Assembly (NCBI RefSeq): GCF_011064285.1
Contig: NZ_CP049331.1
Coordinates: 806,001 to 870,000, forward strand
Length of the DNA stretch: 64,000 nucleotides
From: Vibrio ziniensis
Lineage (GTDB): Bacteria; Pseudomonadota; Gammaproteobacteria; Enterobacterales; Vibrionaceae
Direction of reading: 5' to 3'
The position numbers and the translations under genes are program-made. The notes below the pieces were generated by a model. The model worked only from the letters and a program-made list of their open reading frames with translations, made no database searches and was not told the DNA's origin. Positions 36,436 to 46,583 of the stretch are shown here, piece after piece (the first letter of the stretch is position 1; each line of letters begins with the position of its first letter).

Positions 36436-36466
36436 TGAAAAAAGCCAGCTCAATGAGCTGGCTTTT
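36436..36466 (-). terminator. Terminator of the tRNA-Tyr operon
   Basis: AAGCCAGCTC-att-GAGCTGGCTT read on the minus strand, then TTTC; 10 bp downstream of the last tRNA-Tyr CCA. Confidence 0.82.
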
Positions 36467-36473
36467 CCGTATA

Positions 36474-36558
<85 letters not shown>

Positions 36559-36661
36559 AGGGTGTTTTCCTAATCTTTTACAAGAATAGGCTTAACTGAC
36601 GTTTTCCCAACGCATCAATCAAGTTTTGCTCTCATGAGAGTTAATGTCTCACAAGAAAATA

Positions 36662-36746
<85 letters not shown>

Positions 36747-36849
36747 AGGGTGTTTTCCTATTCTTTTACAAGAAGAGGCTTAACTGACGTTTTCCCAACG
36801 CATCAATCAAGTTTTGCTCTCATGAGAGTTAATATCTCAAAAGAAAATA

Positions 36850-36934
<85 letters not shown>

Positions 36935-37036
36935 AGGGTGTTTCCTATTCTTTTACAAGAAGAGGCTTAACTGACGTTTTCCCAACGCATCAATCAAGTT
37001 TTGCTCTCATGAGAGTTAATATCTCACAAGAAAATA

Positions 37037-37121
<85 letters not shown>

Positions 37122-37188
37122 AGGGTGTTTTCCTAATCTTTTACAAGAAGAGGCTTAAATGATGTTTTCCCAACGCATCAAGCAAGTG

Positions 37189-37224
37189 CGGAGCGCATAT
37201 TATCAAACTCGGACTTGGTGTAAA
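37189..37224 (-). promoter_or_regulatory. Promoter of the tRNA-Tyr operon
   Basis: TTTACA (37219-37224) and TAATAT (37197-37202) with 16-bp spacing on the minus strand, followed by the G/C-rich discriminator GCGCTCCGC. A G/C-rich discriminator is typical of stable-RNA promoters under stringent (ppGpp) control. Confidence 0.7.
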
Positions 37225-37392
37225 CCCTTTTTTTGCCTTTTTGAATTGAATGCTGCCTTTTTGGGCAAAGGTGGCCGTAATTCCCCATTTTCTTTTTGAA
37301 ATAGAGGTTCAAAAAGGAGATGGAAACATCAAATTTACGTTCCTTTACGTTTCGCTTCTCTATAACTAGTTATAATAAAAGTTCTTTCTTAT

Positions 37393-38466
37393 ATGCTGAT
37401 GTGGTTTATGAAAAACGTTTCGATTCTTTCTATCGCTCTTGCTATGGCTTTATTTGCAAGTGAGGGTGTTGTTGCCGCTGGACCAAAAGGCGCACCTGCA
37501 ATCTCTGTTGTTACTGATTTAGTTCAGGTGCATCAGGTATCTCAATCTCTATCGTTAGTTGGCAAGTTGGAAGCCGAGCAGTCAGTGATCATTTCTCCAG
37601 AAGTTTCCGGAAAAGTTGACATCATTGCCGTTAAAGCCAATCAAGAAGTAAAGAAAAACCAAATACTTGTTCAGTTGTCAGATGATAAAGCCCGTGCGTC
37701 TCTAGCCGAGGCAAAAGCTTACCTGCGTGATGAAAAACGTAAATTGGCTGAATACGAGCGTCTGTTGAAGAGAAGCGCTATTACCCAGACAGAAATTGAT
37801 GCCCAGAAAACCAGTGTCGATATCGCTCAAGCGCGTTTAGAAGCATCTGAAGCGAATTGGAATGACCTTCATATCAGAGCGCCGTTTGATGGCACTGTTG
37901 GTTTTATCGATTTCAGTCGTGGCAAGATTGTTAACTCCAGCACTGAACTGATGACCTTGGATAACCTTTCCTTAATGCAATTAGATCTTCAAGTACCTGA
38001 GCGTTACCTTTCCATGCTCACGAAAGGCATGAAAGTGGTTGGTACCACGAATGCATGGCCGGGTAAGACATTTGAAGGTGAAGTCGTTGGCGTGGATTCC
38101 CGTGTTAACGCAGAGACTTTGAATCTGAGAGTGCGTATTCATTTTTCAAATGCTGGACGTTTACTTAAGCCGGGAATGTTAGTTTCAGCTAATTTAGCGT
38201 TCCCAGCGATTGAAGCACCGATTATTCCAGTTCAAGCGCTCGAATACTCTGGTACTAAGCGCTATGTCTATGTTGTAAATAAAGAAAACAAAGCGGTTCG
38301 AACAGAAGTTCTGCTTGGAGCTCGTGTAGAAAACCAAGTTGTGATTGAACAAGGACTCGAGATCGGTGAGAAAGTCGTCGTTCAAGGGATCGTAAACATG
38401 CGTGACGGCGCTAAAGTGTCAGAAGTGACGGTGGATGGTCTCCCAGTAAACAAGGATGACAACTAA
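37393..38466 (+). CDS. vexG: RND efflux periplasmic adaptor (membrane fusion protein), VexG-like
   Basis: Periplasmic adaptor linking an RND pump to an outer-membrane channel. 357 residues: N-terminal signal/anchor (VSILSIALAMALFASEGVVA), lipoyl half-domains around a coiled-coil hairpin (KARASLAEAKAYLRDEKRKL to SEANWNDLHIRAPFDGTVGF, about 97-180), beta-barrel, and membrane-proximal end. The start may be 37393 or the ATG five codons later at 37408. It overlaps the permease start by one base. By operon order I recall VexGH (VC0913-VC0914) at this place in V. cholerae; the symbol rests on that synteny. No outer-membrane gene nearby, so TolC is the likely partner. Confidence 0.85.
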   Translation: MLMWFMKNVSILSIALAMALFASEGVVAAGPKGAPAISVVTDLVQVHQVSQSLSLVGKLEAEQSVIISPEVSGKVDIIAVKANQEVKKNQILVQLSDDKARASLAEAKAYLRDEKRKLAEYERLLKRSAITQTEIDAQKTSVDIAQARLEASEANWNDLHIRAPFDGTVGFIDFSRGKIVNSSTELMTLDNLSLMQLDLQVPERYLSMLTKGMKVVGTTNAWPGKTFEGEVVGVDSRVNAETLNLRVRIHFSNAGRLLKPGMLVSANLAFPAIEAPIIPVQALEYSGTKRYVYVVNKENKAVRTEVLLGARVENQVVIEQGLEIGEKVVVQGIVNMRDGAKVSEVTVDGLPVNKDDN

Positions 38467-41400
38467 TGTTGATCTCTGATGTTTCAGTAAAACGCCCAGT
38501 AGCTGCGCTCGTTCTGAGTATGCTGCTGTGTGTGTTTGGCTTTGTCTCTTTTACGAAGCTTGCTGTGCGCGAAATGCCGGATATTGAAAACCCCGTCGTT
38601 TCTGTTACCACTCGATATCAAGGTGCTTCCGCCACCATTATCGAAAACCAAATTACCTCGGTGCTTGAAGAACAGCTAACTGGTATCAGTGGCATCGATG
38701 AAATTACATCGGTAACCCGTAACGGTTCTTCACGTATAACGGTTACGTTCAACCTTGGTTATGACCTAAATACCGGTGTCAGTGATATTCGTGATGCGGT
38801 AGCTCGTGCGCAGCGATCGCTACCGGATGCTGCCGATGATCCTTTGGTATATAAGAACAACGGGTCTGGCCAAGCGTCTATGTATATCAATTTGAGTTCG
38901 ACCACTATGGACCGGACTCAGTTAACTGATTATATGGAACGTGTCCTTGTTGACCGCTTTAGCCTGATTTCAGGCGTCAGTTCTATAAACGTCTCTGGTG
39001 GCTTGTACAAAGTGATGTATGTTCGCCTTCAACCGGAGTTAATGGCAGGACGCGGCGTTACCACATCGGATATTTCAGCTGCTTTACGTCGTGAAAATAT
39101 TGAAAGCCCGGGTGGTGAGGTACGTAACGATTCAACCGTAATGTCGGTTCGTACGGCGCGTACTTATCAAAAGCCGGAAGACTTTCAATACTTGGTTGTT
39201 AAACGTGCCAGTGGTACGCCTATCTACCTTAAAGACGTTGCGGATGTGTTCCTTGGCGCGGAAAACGAGAACTCGACCTATAAGACAGATGGCGTTGTTA
39301 ACGTGAGTATGGGGATCATCCCTCAGTCCGACTCTAACCCTCTTGAAGTTGCGAAACGAGTTCACGAGCAGGTCGACAATATTCAGAAGTTTCTGCCAGC
39401 AGATACCAAGTTGAATATTAGTTATGACTCGACCATCTTTATTGAACGCTCTATTGAAGAGGTATACAGCACCTTATTTATTACTGGTGGTCTGGTTGTT
39501 TTGGTGCTTTACATCTTCATTGGTCAAGCCCGTGCAACCTTGATTCCAGCAATCACGGTTCCTGTATCGCTGATTTCTTCATTTATTGCCGCTTACTATT
39601 TTGGCTTTTCTATCAACCTAATTACTTTGATGGCATTGATACTGTCAATTGGTTTGGTGGTGGATGACGCGATTGTGGTGGTGGAGAACATTTTCCATCA
39701 CATTGAACAGGGTGAAAAACCACTGCTAGCTGCTTATAAAGGTACGCGTGAAGTAGGGTTCGCCGTAATTGCAACCACGCTCGTACTAGTAATGGTGTTC
39801 CTGCCTATCTCCTTTATGGATGGGATGGTAGGTTTGCTGTTCACAGAGTTCTCGGTACTGTTGGCAATGTCGGTGATTTTTTCATCATTGATTGCGTTAA
39901 CTCTTACACCAGTGCTAGGCAGTAAGATCCTCAAAGCGAACGTAAAACCAAACGGTTTTAACCGTGTTGTTGATAAATTGTTTGGCAAGCTTGAATCTTC
40001 GTATCGCTTCTTGTTGAAGTATGCACTACGTTTCAAATGGTTAGCGCCGTTAATCATTCTGGGTTGTATTGGTGGTAGCTACCAATTTATGCAGAATGTT
40101 CCATCGCAGTTAACGCCATCAGAAGACCGCGGCGTCATATTTACCATGGTGCGCGGTGCAGACGCGACCAGCTATAACCGTATGTCTGCCAACATGGACT
40201 TGGTTGAAGCGCGATTAAAGCCTCTGCTTGGTCAAGGTTTCCTTAAGTCATTCAGTATTCAATCTCCGGCATTTAATGGTAACGCTGGTGACCAGACGGG
40301 CTTCGTTATTATGACATTGGATGATTGGAATGAACGCAGTATCACCGCTCAAAAAGCTCTGGGTGAAGTGAGAAAAGCACTAACTGGTATTCCAGATGTA
40401 CGTGTTATTCCATTTATGCCGGGTTTCCGTGGTGGTTCTAACGAGCCAGTTCAGTTTGTGCTTGGTGGCTCGGATTATACAGAGCTGAAAGAGTGGTCGG
40501 AGAAACTAGAGGCTGAAGCAGCGAATTCAGGTCTGATGACGGGTGTCGATATCAACTACTCAGAGAAAACACCTGAATTAGTTGTGACGGTTGATAGACA
40601 AAGAGCTGCAGAACTTAACATCAGTGTTCAAGATATCTCCGATACGCTTGAAGTGATGTTAGGTGGTAAAGCTGTGACGACCTTCGTTGAGCGTGGTGAA
40701 GAATACGACGTTTATCTGCGTGGTGATGAGAACAGCTTCAATAACGCATCTGATTTAAGTCAGATCTATATGCGTACCGGAAATGGTGATCTGGTTACTC
40801 TGGATACTGTGACTAAGATTGAGGAAGTTGCCTCGGCGATTCGTTTGTCTCACTACAACAAACAAAAAGCCATTACGATTACAGCAAACTTGGCTGACGG
40901 TGCAACATTAGGTCAGGCTTTAGATTATATGGATCAAAAAGCGTTAGAAATGTTGCCTAGTGATATCTCGGTTAGCTATTCAGGTGAGTCAAAAGATTTC
41001 AAAGAGAACCAGTCGAGCGTTGCGGCGGTCTTCGCTTTGGCACTATTAGTTGCGTACTTAGTTCTTGCTGCTCAGTTTGAAAGCTTCATCAACCCAATGG
41101 TTATTATGTTTACGGTACCTATGGGCGTATTCGGTGGTTTCCTTGGCCTGTTGATTATGGGGCAGGGAATGAATGTTTACAGCCAAATCGGTATGGTGAT
41201 GTTGATTGGTATGGTAACGAAAAACGGCATCTTAATCGTTGAGTTTGCTAACCAGTTACGTGACCGAGGTGTTGAGTTTGAAAAAGCGATTGTTGATGCC
41301 TCAGCGCGTCGCCTGCGTCCAATTCTGATGACGGCATTCACTACACTGGCAGGCTCTATCCCGCTTATTGTTTCTACAGGTGCGGGTTATGAGAGCCGTG

Positions 41401-41573
41401 TTGCGGTGGGTACGGTGATTTTCTTTGGTATGGCATTTGCCACCGTGGTTACCTTGTTCGTTATTCCAGCTATGTACCGCTTAATTTCGGCTAAGACACA
41501 AGCTCCAGGGCATGTTGAAGCAGAGCTCAACAAAGAGTTGGGGCATGACAATAAAGGTCGCACAACGCACTAG
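38466..41573 (+). CDS. vexH: RND efflux permease, VexH-like
   Basis: Proton-driven inner-membrane pump of the HAE1/MexF-type RND family, 1035 residues. Twelve membrane helices in the 1+5+1+5 layout with two large periplasmic loops. The essential TM4 acidic pair is in LSIGLVVDDAIVVVENIFHH near 396-415, with the matching C-half block MVMLIGMVTKNGILIVEFAN near 916-935. Typical RND start LISDVSVKRPVAALVLSMLL and motif RPILMTAFTTLAGSIPL. Co-translated with the adaptor. In V. cholerae the homologous VexGH handles bile and is linked to virulence gene expression; substrates here are unknown. Confidence 0.9.
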   Translation: MLISDVSVKRPVAALVLSMLLCVFGFVSFTKLAVREMPDIENPVVSVTTRYQGASATIIENQITSVLEEQLTGISGIDEITSVTRNGSSRITVTFNLGYDLNTGVSDIRDAVARAQRSLPDAADDPLVYKNNGSGQASMYINLSSTTMDRTQLTDYMERVLVDRFSLISGVSSINVSGGLYKVMYVRLQPELMAGRGVTTSDISAALRRENIESPGGEVRNDSTVMSVRTARTYQKPEDFQYLVVKRASGTPIYLKDVADVFLGAENENSTYKTDGVVNVSMGIIPQSDSNPLEVAKRVHEQVDNIQKFLPADTKLNISYDSTIFIERSIEEVYSTLFITGGLVVLVLYIFIGQARATLIPAITVPVSLISSFIAAYYFGFSINLITLMALILSIGLVVDDAIVVVENIFHHIEQGEKPLLAAYKGTREVGFAVIATTLVLVMVFLPISFMDGMVGLLFTEFSVLLAMSVIFSSLIALTLTPVLGSKILKANVKPNGFNRVVDKLFGKLESSYRFLLKYALRFKWLAPLIILGCIGGSYQFMQNVPSQLTPSEDRGVIFTMVRGADATSYNRMSANMDLVEARLKPLLGQGFLKSFSIQSPAFNGNAGDQTGFVIMTLDDWNERSITAQKALGEVRKALTGIPDVRVIPFMPGFRGGSNEPVQFVLGGSDYTELKEWSEKLEAEAANSGLMTGVDINYSEKTPELVVTVDRQRAAELNISVQDISDTLEVMLGGKAVTTFVERGEEYDVYLRGDENSFNNASDLSQIYMRTGNGDLVTLDTVTKIEEVASAIRLSHYNKQKAITITANLADGATLGQALDYMDQKALEMLPSDISVSYSGESKDFKENQSSVAAVFALALLVAYLVLAAQFESFINPMVIMFTVPMGVFGGFLGLLIMGQGMNVYSQIGMVMLIGMVTKNGILIVEFANQLRDRGVEFEKAIVDASARRLRPILMTAFTTLAGSIPLIVSTGAGYESRVAVGTVIFFGMAFATVVTLFVIPAMYRLISAKTQAPGHVEAELNKELGHDNKGRTTH

Positions 41574-41595
41574 CTAGACCCTATTTCCATGTATT

Positions 41596-41625
41596 AAAAA
41601 GCCCGCTGAGTTAGCGGGCTTTCTT
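41596..41625. terminator. Bidirectional terminator between vexH and yitT-like gene
   Basis: AAAGCCCGCT-gagtt-AGCGGGCTTT with A-rich and T-rich flanks. Confidence 0.85.
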
Positions 41626-41643
41626 TAATGAGTTTCTGTCAAA

Positions 41644-42255
41644 TTAGATATATTTGACCGAATAGCGAGACGGCTTGTGGTTCATGGCAAGCACGATATT
41701 TAGTACTACAGCACCAGCTATAGAGAACATGATGACCGATGGTGTTAAGTAGAATAGAGATGCGAAAACAATAATGCAGTCTAAAACTAACTGTGTCTTA
41801 CCAACTGAAATACCGAATTTGTCTTGTATGAACAGGCATAGCACGTTAAAACCACCCAAGCTTGAGCGGTGGCGGAATAGAATCAACATACCTAAGCCAG
41901 TTAACAAGCCGCCAGCCAAAGCACAGTAAGCGGCATCAATATGTTCTATGGCAATGAAGTTCGAAAGGTGATCGGTAAAAACAGAGACCAAGCCACAAGA
42001 GATTGCTGTGTTTACAGAGAATTTCACACCGAAGCGTTTCCAAGCGAGCAGATAGAACGGCACGTTAACGAAGAAGTACAGTGTACCGAAGCTCCAAGGG
42101 AATATGTGAGTTAAAAGAAGTGCCAATCCCGCAGTTCCACCGGTGATCAGGTTTGCGGCTTTGAGAAAAAATAAACCTTGAGACACGATAAATGTGCCAG
42201 TGAAGATCGCTACCCAGTCTTCCTTCCGTGAATGTGTTTCCATTTGAGATGCCAT
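41644..42255 (-). CDS. YitT family (DUF161) membrane protein
   Basis: 203 residues with about five membrane helices, the first near VAIFTGTFIVSQGLFFLKAA. The family signature ANLITGGTAGLALLLTHIFP is near 35-54, with a later RHRSSLGGFNVLCLFIQDKF near 128-147. It lacks the C-terminal DUF2179 domain of longer Firmicutes YitT proteins. The start at ATG 42255 (MASQM) could be four codons later at METHS. Stands alone, convergent with the RND operon and divergent from glyA. Transport substrate unknown. Confidence 0.82.
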   Translation of the reverse strand: MASQMETHSRKEDWVAIFTGTFIVSQGLFFLKAANLITGGTAGLALLLTHIFPWSFGTLYFFVNVPFYLLAWKRFGVKFSVNTAISCGLVSVFTDHLSNFIAIEHIDAAYCALAGGLLTGLGMLILFRHRSSLGGFNVLCLFIQDKFGISVGKTQLVLDCIIVFASLFYLTPSVIMFSIAGAVVLNIVLAMNHKPSRYSVKYI

Positions 42256-42392
42256 TAATTGCTAAAAAATAAGTAATTGGTAAAGAATAAGTGGATACTA
42301 ATTAAAACCCGATCTTTTCGGTAGCTAGCGAACAAAAATTAGGGTAAACCTATGTAATTCCAAATTTACACTGTGTAAAGAAAATGTAGACA

Positions 42393-42418
42393 CTCATCTT
42401 AAAAGCTTTAAAGATGAG
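42393..42418. repeat. 26-bp near-perfect palindrome in yitT-glyA gap
   Basis: CTCATCTT-a-AAAGCTTT-a-AAGATGAG: symmetric apart from one A/A pair on each side. No T-run on either strand to make it a clear terminator; could be an operator or RNA hairpin. Confidence 0.6.
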
Positions 42419-42471
42419 CAGTATTGTTAATCAACATGAAAAAACTGCATGATAAATTCTGTAATTTGGGC

Positions 42472-42500
42472 TTTATGATATAAATCAAATTATGTAGAAT
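42472..42500 (+). promoter_or_regulatory. Candidate glyA promoter
   Basis: TTTATG and TAGAAT separated by 17 bp, giving a start near 42507, about 84 nt before the glyA start codon and just upstream of the PurR box. Confidence 0.5.
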
Positions 42501-42518
42501 GCGCGCCATATTACGGTG

Positions 42519-42534
42519 ACGAAAACGTTTGCTT
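42519..42534. promoter_or_regulatory. PurR box of glyA
   Basis: ACGAAAACGTTTGCTT agrees with the PurR consensus ACGCAAACGTTTGCGT at 14 of 16 positions. Lies just after the predicted start, so PurR with hypoxanthine or guanine would block transcription, as known for E. coli glyA. Confidence 0.8.
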
Positions 42535-42590
42535 TTGGTCGTTGTGTGGTTTTTTGCTACTTTCAGTCAAATCTGAGTCAGGAGATACAG

Positions 42591-43841
42591 ATGCTTAAGC
42601 GTGATATGAACATCGCTGATTATGATCCGGAGCTATACGCTGCCATTCAGGAAGAAACTCTTCGTCAAGAAGAGCACATCGAACTTATCGCTTCAGAAAA
42701 CTACACCAGTCCGCGTGTAATGGAAGCTCAAGGTTCTCAGCTAACAAACAAATACGCTGAAGGTTACCCTGGCAAGCGTTACTACGGCGGTTGTGAGTAC
42801 GTGGATAAAGCGGAAGCTCTAGCAATCGATCGTGCATGCCAACTATTTGGTTGTGAATATGCTAACGTTCAGCCTCACTCTGGCTCACAAGCAAACAGCG
42901 CAGTGTACATGGCTCTTTTAAATCCAGGTGATACTGTTCTAGGTATGAGCCTAGCACACGGTGGTCACTTGACTCACGGTTCACCAGTAAACTTCTCTGG
43001 TAAACACTACAATGTGATTCCTTACGGTATCGATGAAGCGGGTCAAATCAACTACGACGAGATGGAAGCACTTGCTCTAGAGCACAAGCCTAAGATGATC
43101 ATCGGTGGTTTCTCAGCTTACTCTCAAATCGTTGATTGGAAACGCATGCGCGAAATCGCTGACAAAGTAGATGCTTACTTGTTTGTTGATATGGCACACG
43201 TTGCTGGTCTGGTTGCTGCTGGCGTATATCCAACACCAATCCCACACGCACACGTTGTAACAACAACAACGCATAAAACTCTAGCTGGCCCACGTGGCGG
43301 TTTGATTCTTTCAAACGCTGGCGAGGAGATGTACAAGAAGCTGAACTCAGCAGTATTCCCTGGCGGCCAAGGCGGTCCTCTAATGCATGTTATCGCTGGT
43401 AAAGCGGTAGCGTTCAAAGAAGCTATGGAACCTGAATTCAAAGCTTACCAACAACGTGTTGTGAAGAACGCGAAAGTAATGGTTGCTCAATTCCAAGAGC
43501 GTGGTTACAAAATCGTATCTAACGGTACTGAAAACCACCTGTTCCTTGTTGATCTAATCGACAAAGACATCACGGGTAAAGAAGCCGATGCAGCACTTGG
43601 TGCAGCAAACATCACTGTAAACAAAAACTCAGTGCCAAACGATCCTCGTAGCCCATTCGTAACTTCTGGTATCCGTGTTGGTACTCCAGCAATCACTCGT
43701 CGTGGTTTCGGTGAAGAAGATGCAAAAGCATTAGCTAACTGGATGTGTGATGTTCTAGACAACATCAACGATGAAGCGGTTATCGAAGCAACGAAACAAA
43801 AAGTGCTTGATATCTGTAAGCGTCTACCTGTTTACGCATAA
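42591..43841 (+). CDS. glyA: Serine hydroxymethyltransferase
   Basis: PLP enzyme converting serine and tetrahydrofolate to glycine and 5,10-methylene-tetrahydrofolate, the main one-carbon source. 416 residues from ATG 42591 with AGGAG 6 bp upstream; the frame extends to 42516 but that portion is the regulatory leader. Motifs: [20 protein letters not shown] near 29-48, [12 protein letters not shown] near 97-108, and the PLP-lysine block [20 protein letters not shown] near 222-241 (Lys at about 229). Regulated through a PurR box. Codon use is strongly biased, as expected for a highly expressed gene. Confidence 0.97.
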   Translation: MLKRDMNIADYDPELYAAIQEETLRQEEHIELIASENYTSPRVMEAQGSQLTNKYAEGYPGKRYYGGCEYVDKAEALAIDRACQLFGCEYANVQPHSGSQANSAVYMALLNPGDTVLGMSLAHGGHLTHGSPVNFSGKHYNVIPYGIDEAGQINYDEMEALALEHKPKMIIGGFSAYSQIVDWKRMREIADKVDAYLFVDMAHVAGLVAAGVYPTPIPHAHVVTTTTHKTLAGPRGGLILSNAGEEMYKKLNSAVFPGGQGGPLMHVIAGKAVAFKEAMEPEFKAYQQRVVKNAKVMVAQFQERGYKIVSNGTENHLFLVDLIDKDITGKEADAALGAANITVNKNSVPNDPRSPFVTSGIRVGTPAITRRGFGEEDAKALANWMCDVLDNINDEAVIEATKQKVLDICKRLPVYA

Positions 43842-43857
43842 TCGTTACATGATACTT

Positions 43858-43887
43858 AAGAGGCCTGCAATGCAGGCCTTTTTTTTA
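43858..43887 (+). terminator. Intrinsic terminator after glyA
   Basis: AGGCCTGC-aat-GCAGGCCT followed by a long T-run. Confidence 0.9.
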
Positions 43888-43924
43888 GATTGCTTATTCC
43901 GTCTCTAGAGAACAATGATGGATT

Positions 43925-44254
43925 CTACTTCGCCATACTGATTAACGTGCCGGACTTACATTTGAACATGTAGTATTTGTTGCTTTCAGTAAACTTACCT
44001 AAGCCTTCACCGTCGCAGTATTCGATATTAATTTCACGCATCACTTCTAAAGTGTCTTCACTTGCTAGGGCAAACTTCGAACCATCGGAGCAGACGATAC
44101 GCACTTGTCCGTCATCGCCCACAGAATAAACGTCCACTTCAGTATTACAAAGTTCAAAAGAAGCTTCACGATAATTGTCAGTTTGTGTATTGGAAGAGCA
44201 ACCGGCTGCTATTGCAGCCACTAGTACGAAAGCAAACTTGGCTGAGTTCTCCAT
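43925..44254 (-). CDS. Small cysteine-rich lipoprotein, unknown function
   Basis: 109 residues from ATG 44254, with AAGGA nine bases upstream. N-terminal lipoprotein signal FAFVLVAAIAAGC with the lipidated cysteine near residue 19, then a compact secreted domain. Four further cysteines (ELCNTEV, RIVCSDGSKFAL, IEYCDGEG, MFKCKSGT) are spaced so they could form two disulfides in the periplasm. I do not recognise the family. Between the glyA terminator and the lipA terminator, alone on its transcript; convergent with glyA. Confidence 0.7.
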   Translation of the reverse strand: MENSAKFAFVLVAAIAAGCSSNTQTDNYREASFELCNTEVDVYSVGDDGQVRIVCSDGSKFALASEDTLEVMREINIEYCDGEGLGKFTESNKYYMFKCKSGTLISMAK

Positions 44255-44296
44255 TATCAATGTCCTTCTGCGATTTGTATGGATTAACTATAGCCA

Positions 44297-44336
44297 TAAA
44301 AAAGGCGATATGCCTTTTAAGATACATATCGCCTTT
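44297..44336 (-). terminator. Intrinsic terminator of lipA
   Basis: AAAGGCGATATG-12 nt-CATATCGCCTTT on the minus strand followed by TTTT; a 12-bp perfect stem. Confidence 0.85.
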
Positions 44337-44359
44337 ATCGCATTTAGCCAGTTATTCTA

Positions 44360-45325
44360 TTATTTAACTTCTAAACCTTGAGCTTGCATATCTGCATGGT
44401 AAGAAGAACGAACAAATGGGCCACAAGCAGCATGAGTAAAGCCAAGCTCAAGAGCCACTTCTTTTAGTTCATCAAACTCTGCTGGTGGAACATAGCGTTC
44501 TACTGGTAAATGGTGACGACTCGGTGCTAGGTATTGGCCTAGAGTCAGCATAGTCACACCGTGATCACGCAGGTCTTTCATAACTTCGATGATCTCTTCT
44601 TTGGTCTCACCAAGGCCCATCATCAAACCTGATTTTGTTGGGATCTCAGGATGTTGCTCTTTGAATTTTTGTAGCAGTTGTAGTGACCATTTGTAGTTCG
44701 CACCTGGGCGCGCTTTACGATACAGACGAGGAGCCGTTTCTAAGTTATGGTTGAAGACATCTGGTGGGTTGTCTTTTAGCAGATCCAACGCAATATCCAT
44801 ACGACCACGGAAATCCGGGACCAGAGTTTCAATACGAATGTTCGGATTCAGTGCGCGAATTTCTCGGTTACAGTCAGCAAAGTGTTGTGCCCCACCATCA
44901 CGTAGATCGTCACGGTCTACAGAGGTGATAACCACATACTTCAGTTTCATGTCACTAATCGTTTTAGCTAGCTTTTGCGGCTCATCAGTTTCAGGTGCTA
45001 CAGGTCGGCCATGGGCAACATCGCAGAATGGGCAACGACGAGTACAGATAGCGCCAAGAATCATAAAGGTTGCAGTACCGTGGTTGAAACATTCAGCCAA
45101 ATTAGGGCAAGACGCTTCTTCACAAACTGAGTGCAGGTTGTTCTTACGCATCGCTGATTTAATGTCTTGGATTCGTTGGCTGTCTGCTGGCAGCTTGATC
45201 TTCATCCATTCAGGTTTACGTAATACTTCTTTTTGCTCTGTAGGCATGTTCTTAACAGGAATCAGTGCCATTTTATCAGCGTCACGGTATTTGACGCCTT
45301 TTTCCATTTGGATGGGTTTGCTCAT
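44360..45325 (-). CDS. lipA: Lipoyl synthase LipA
   Basis: Radical-SAM enzyme inserting two sulfurs into protein-bound octanoyl groups to make lipoyl cofactors of pyruvate and 2-oxoglutarate dehydrogenases and the glycine cleavage H protein. 321 residues as in E. coli. Auxiliary cluster motif [13 protein letters not shown] near 68-79 and SAM cluster motif [10 protein letters not shown] near 94-103. C-terminal RSSYHAD carries the serine ligand. Starts 3 bp after lipB, with which it forms an operon; no regulator gene lies between them, unlike E. coli. Confidence 0.97.
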   Translation of the reverse strand: MSKPIQMEKGVKYRDADKMALIPVKNMPTEQKEVLRKPEWMKIKLPADSQRIQDIKSAMRKNNLHSVCEEASCPNLAECFNHGTATFMILGAICTRRCPFCDVAHGRPVAPETDEPQKLAKTISDMKLKYVVITSVDRDDLRDGGAQHFADCNREIRALNPNIRIETLVPDFRGRMDIALDLLKDNPPDVFNHNLETAPRLYRKARPGANYKWSLQLLQKFKEQHPEIPTKSGLMMGLGETKEEIIEVMKDLRDHGVTMLTLGQYLAPSRHHLPVERYVPPAEFDELKEVALELGFTHAACGPFVRSSYHADMQAQGLEVK

Positions 45326-45328
45326 ACT

Positions 45329-45991
45329 TTAGTTACCGATTGAGGGTGCTTCAGTGCTGAATTCGACATGCTCGTAGCCAAATAGCTTTACGAGTTCTTG
45401 GATTAATTGTTTTTCTACTTGGTGGATATCTGATGGGCCACCTAAGTTACTCACTTGTACCATTTCCATTCCTTGGTAGCCACAAGGGTTAATACGCAAG
45501 AAAGGGGAGAGGTCCATATTTATATTTAACGCTAGCCCATGAAATGAGCAGCCTTTGCGGATACGAAGTCCAAGCGAACAAATTTTTTTACCATCAACAT
45601 AGACACCTGGTGCATCTGGGCGTGCTGCTGACTCAATATCGTAATTTTTCAGAGTGTTAATAACGAGATTCTCAATATCAGTCACCAAATCTCTAACACC
45701 TAACTTCTTACGTCTTAGGTTAATTAGAAAATACGCCACTAACTGACCTGGACCATGATAGGTCACCTGACCGCCTCGGTCGCTCTGTACAACCGGAATA
45801 TCACCAGTATTAAGTAAGTGCTCAGCTTTACCTGCCTGACCTTGTGTGAATACGGGATTGTGTTCAACAAGCCAGACTTCATCACGAGTATCTTCGTCAC
45901 GCTGATCGGTAAATTTATGCATAGCTTGCCAAACAGGATGGTAGTCTCGACGACCCCATTGTCTGACAACAAGCTGGTTATCTAGTGTCAT
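45329..45991 (-). CDS. lipB: Octanoyl-ACP:protein N-octanoyltransferase LipB
   Basis: Transfers octanoate from acyl carrier protein to target lipoyl domains, the step before LipA. 220 residues. Substrate pocket [20 protein letters not shown] near 73-92, catalytic lysine region [20 protein letters not shown] near 136-155 and catalytic cysteine in [13 protein letters not shown] near 169. Co-transcribed with lipA. Confidence 0.96.
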   Translation of the reverse strand: MTLDNQLVVRQWGRRDYHPVWQAMHKFTDQRDEDTRDEVWLVEHNPVFTQGQAGKAEHLLNTGDIPVVQSDRGGQVTYHGPGQLVAYFLINLRRKKLGVRDLVTDIENLVINTLKNYDIESAARPDAPGVYVDGKKICSLGLRIRKGCSFHGLALNINMDLSPFLRINPCGYQGMEMVQVSNLGGPSDIHQVEKQLIQELVKLFGYEHVEFSTEAPSIGN

Positions 45992-46118
45992 ATTCCGTCA
46001 GTGGTTGTTAAAAAGTTTGGGGGATTATAAACGTCTTGAGAGCGATGAACTACTCATCGCGGTTATTTTTTTGACCATGTTTTAAGTGGTGTTTTATTAA
46101 CGTTGTGATAAATATAAA

Positions 46119-46141
46119 GAAAGCAGCATTATGCTGCTTTC
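46119..46141 (-). terminator. Terminator-like hairpin between ybeD and lipB
   Basis: AAGCAGCAT-a-ATGCTGCTT on the minus strand then TCTTTAT; suggests lipBA has its own promoter downstream of ybeD. Confidence 0.6.
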
Positions 46142-46184
46142 AAAAATATTTTAATTGATATTAAATTATTTGATATTAGTCCGA

Positions 46185-46463
46185 TTATAGAACCATGCGA
46201 ACAATTTCGATATCACCCAGTTCTTTGTAAAGGGTTTCAACTTGCACAATTGATGTTGCGGTAATGGTCACAGATACTGAGTGATAATTACCTTTTGCGC
46301 TTGGCTTAACTCGTGGGCTGTAATCGCCAGGAGCATGACGTTGAATGACTTCGAGCACAAGTTCTGGTAATTCAGGTTTAGCATGTCCCATCACCTTGTA
46401 GGTAAAAGAACAAGGGAACTCAAGCAGGTCTTTCAATTTTGCATCAGAGTTGATGGTCAACAT
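46185..46463 (-). CDS. ybeD: YbeD (DUF493) family protein
   Basis: 92 residues with an ACT-like ferredoxin fold, by family knowledge; conserved order dacA-ybeD-lipB-lipA suggests a link with lipoate metabolism. Family blocks [20 protein letters not shown] near 13-32 and [20 protein letters not shown] near 57-76. Function not established. Start [10 protein letters not shown] is normal for the family. Confidence 0.93.
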   Translation of the reverse strand: MLTINSDAKLKDLLEFPCSFTYKVMGHAKPELPELVLEVIQRHAPGDYSPRVKPSAKGNYHSVSVTITATSIVQVETLYKELGDIEIVRMVL

Positions 46464-46540
46464 ATTGGAAACTCCAAGTTTGGCATTCGATTAAGCGGTG
46501 CGAATAGTACAGCCTATCGAAGTGGATCTCAAGTGAACAA

Positions 46541-46564
46541 AAAAGCCGCTAAAAGCGGCTTTTT
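46541..46564 (-). terminator. Intrinsic terminator after dacA
   Basis: AAAAGCCGCT-ttt-AGCGGCTTTT, symmetrical, with T-run on the minus strand. Confidence 0.85.
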
Positions 46565-46583
46565 AAAACTAATCGCTTTGGTA

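Noticed and set aside
42516..42590. Extended glyA start
   Set aside because: Covers the PurR box and leader; a strong AGGAG supports the ATG at 42591.
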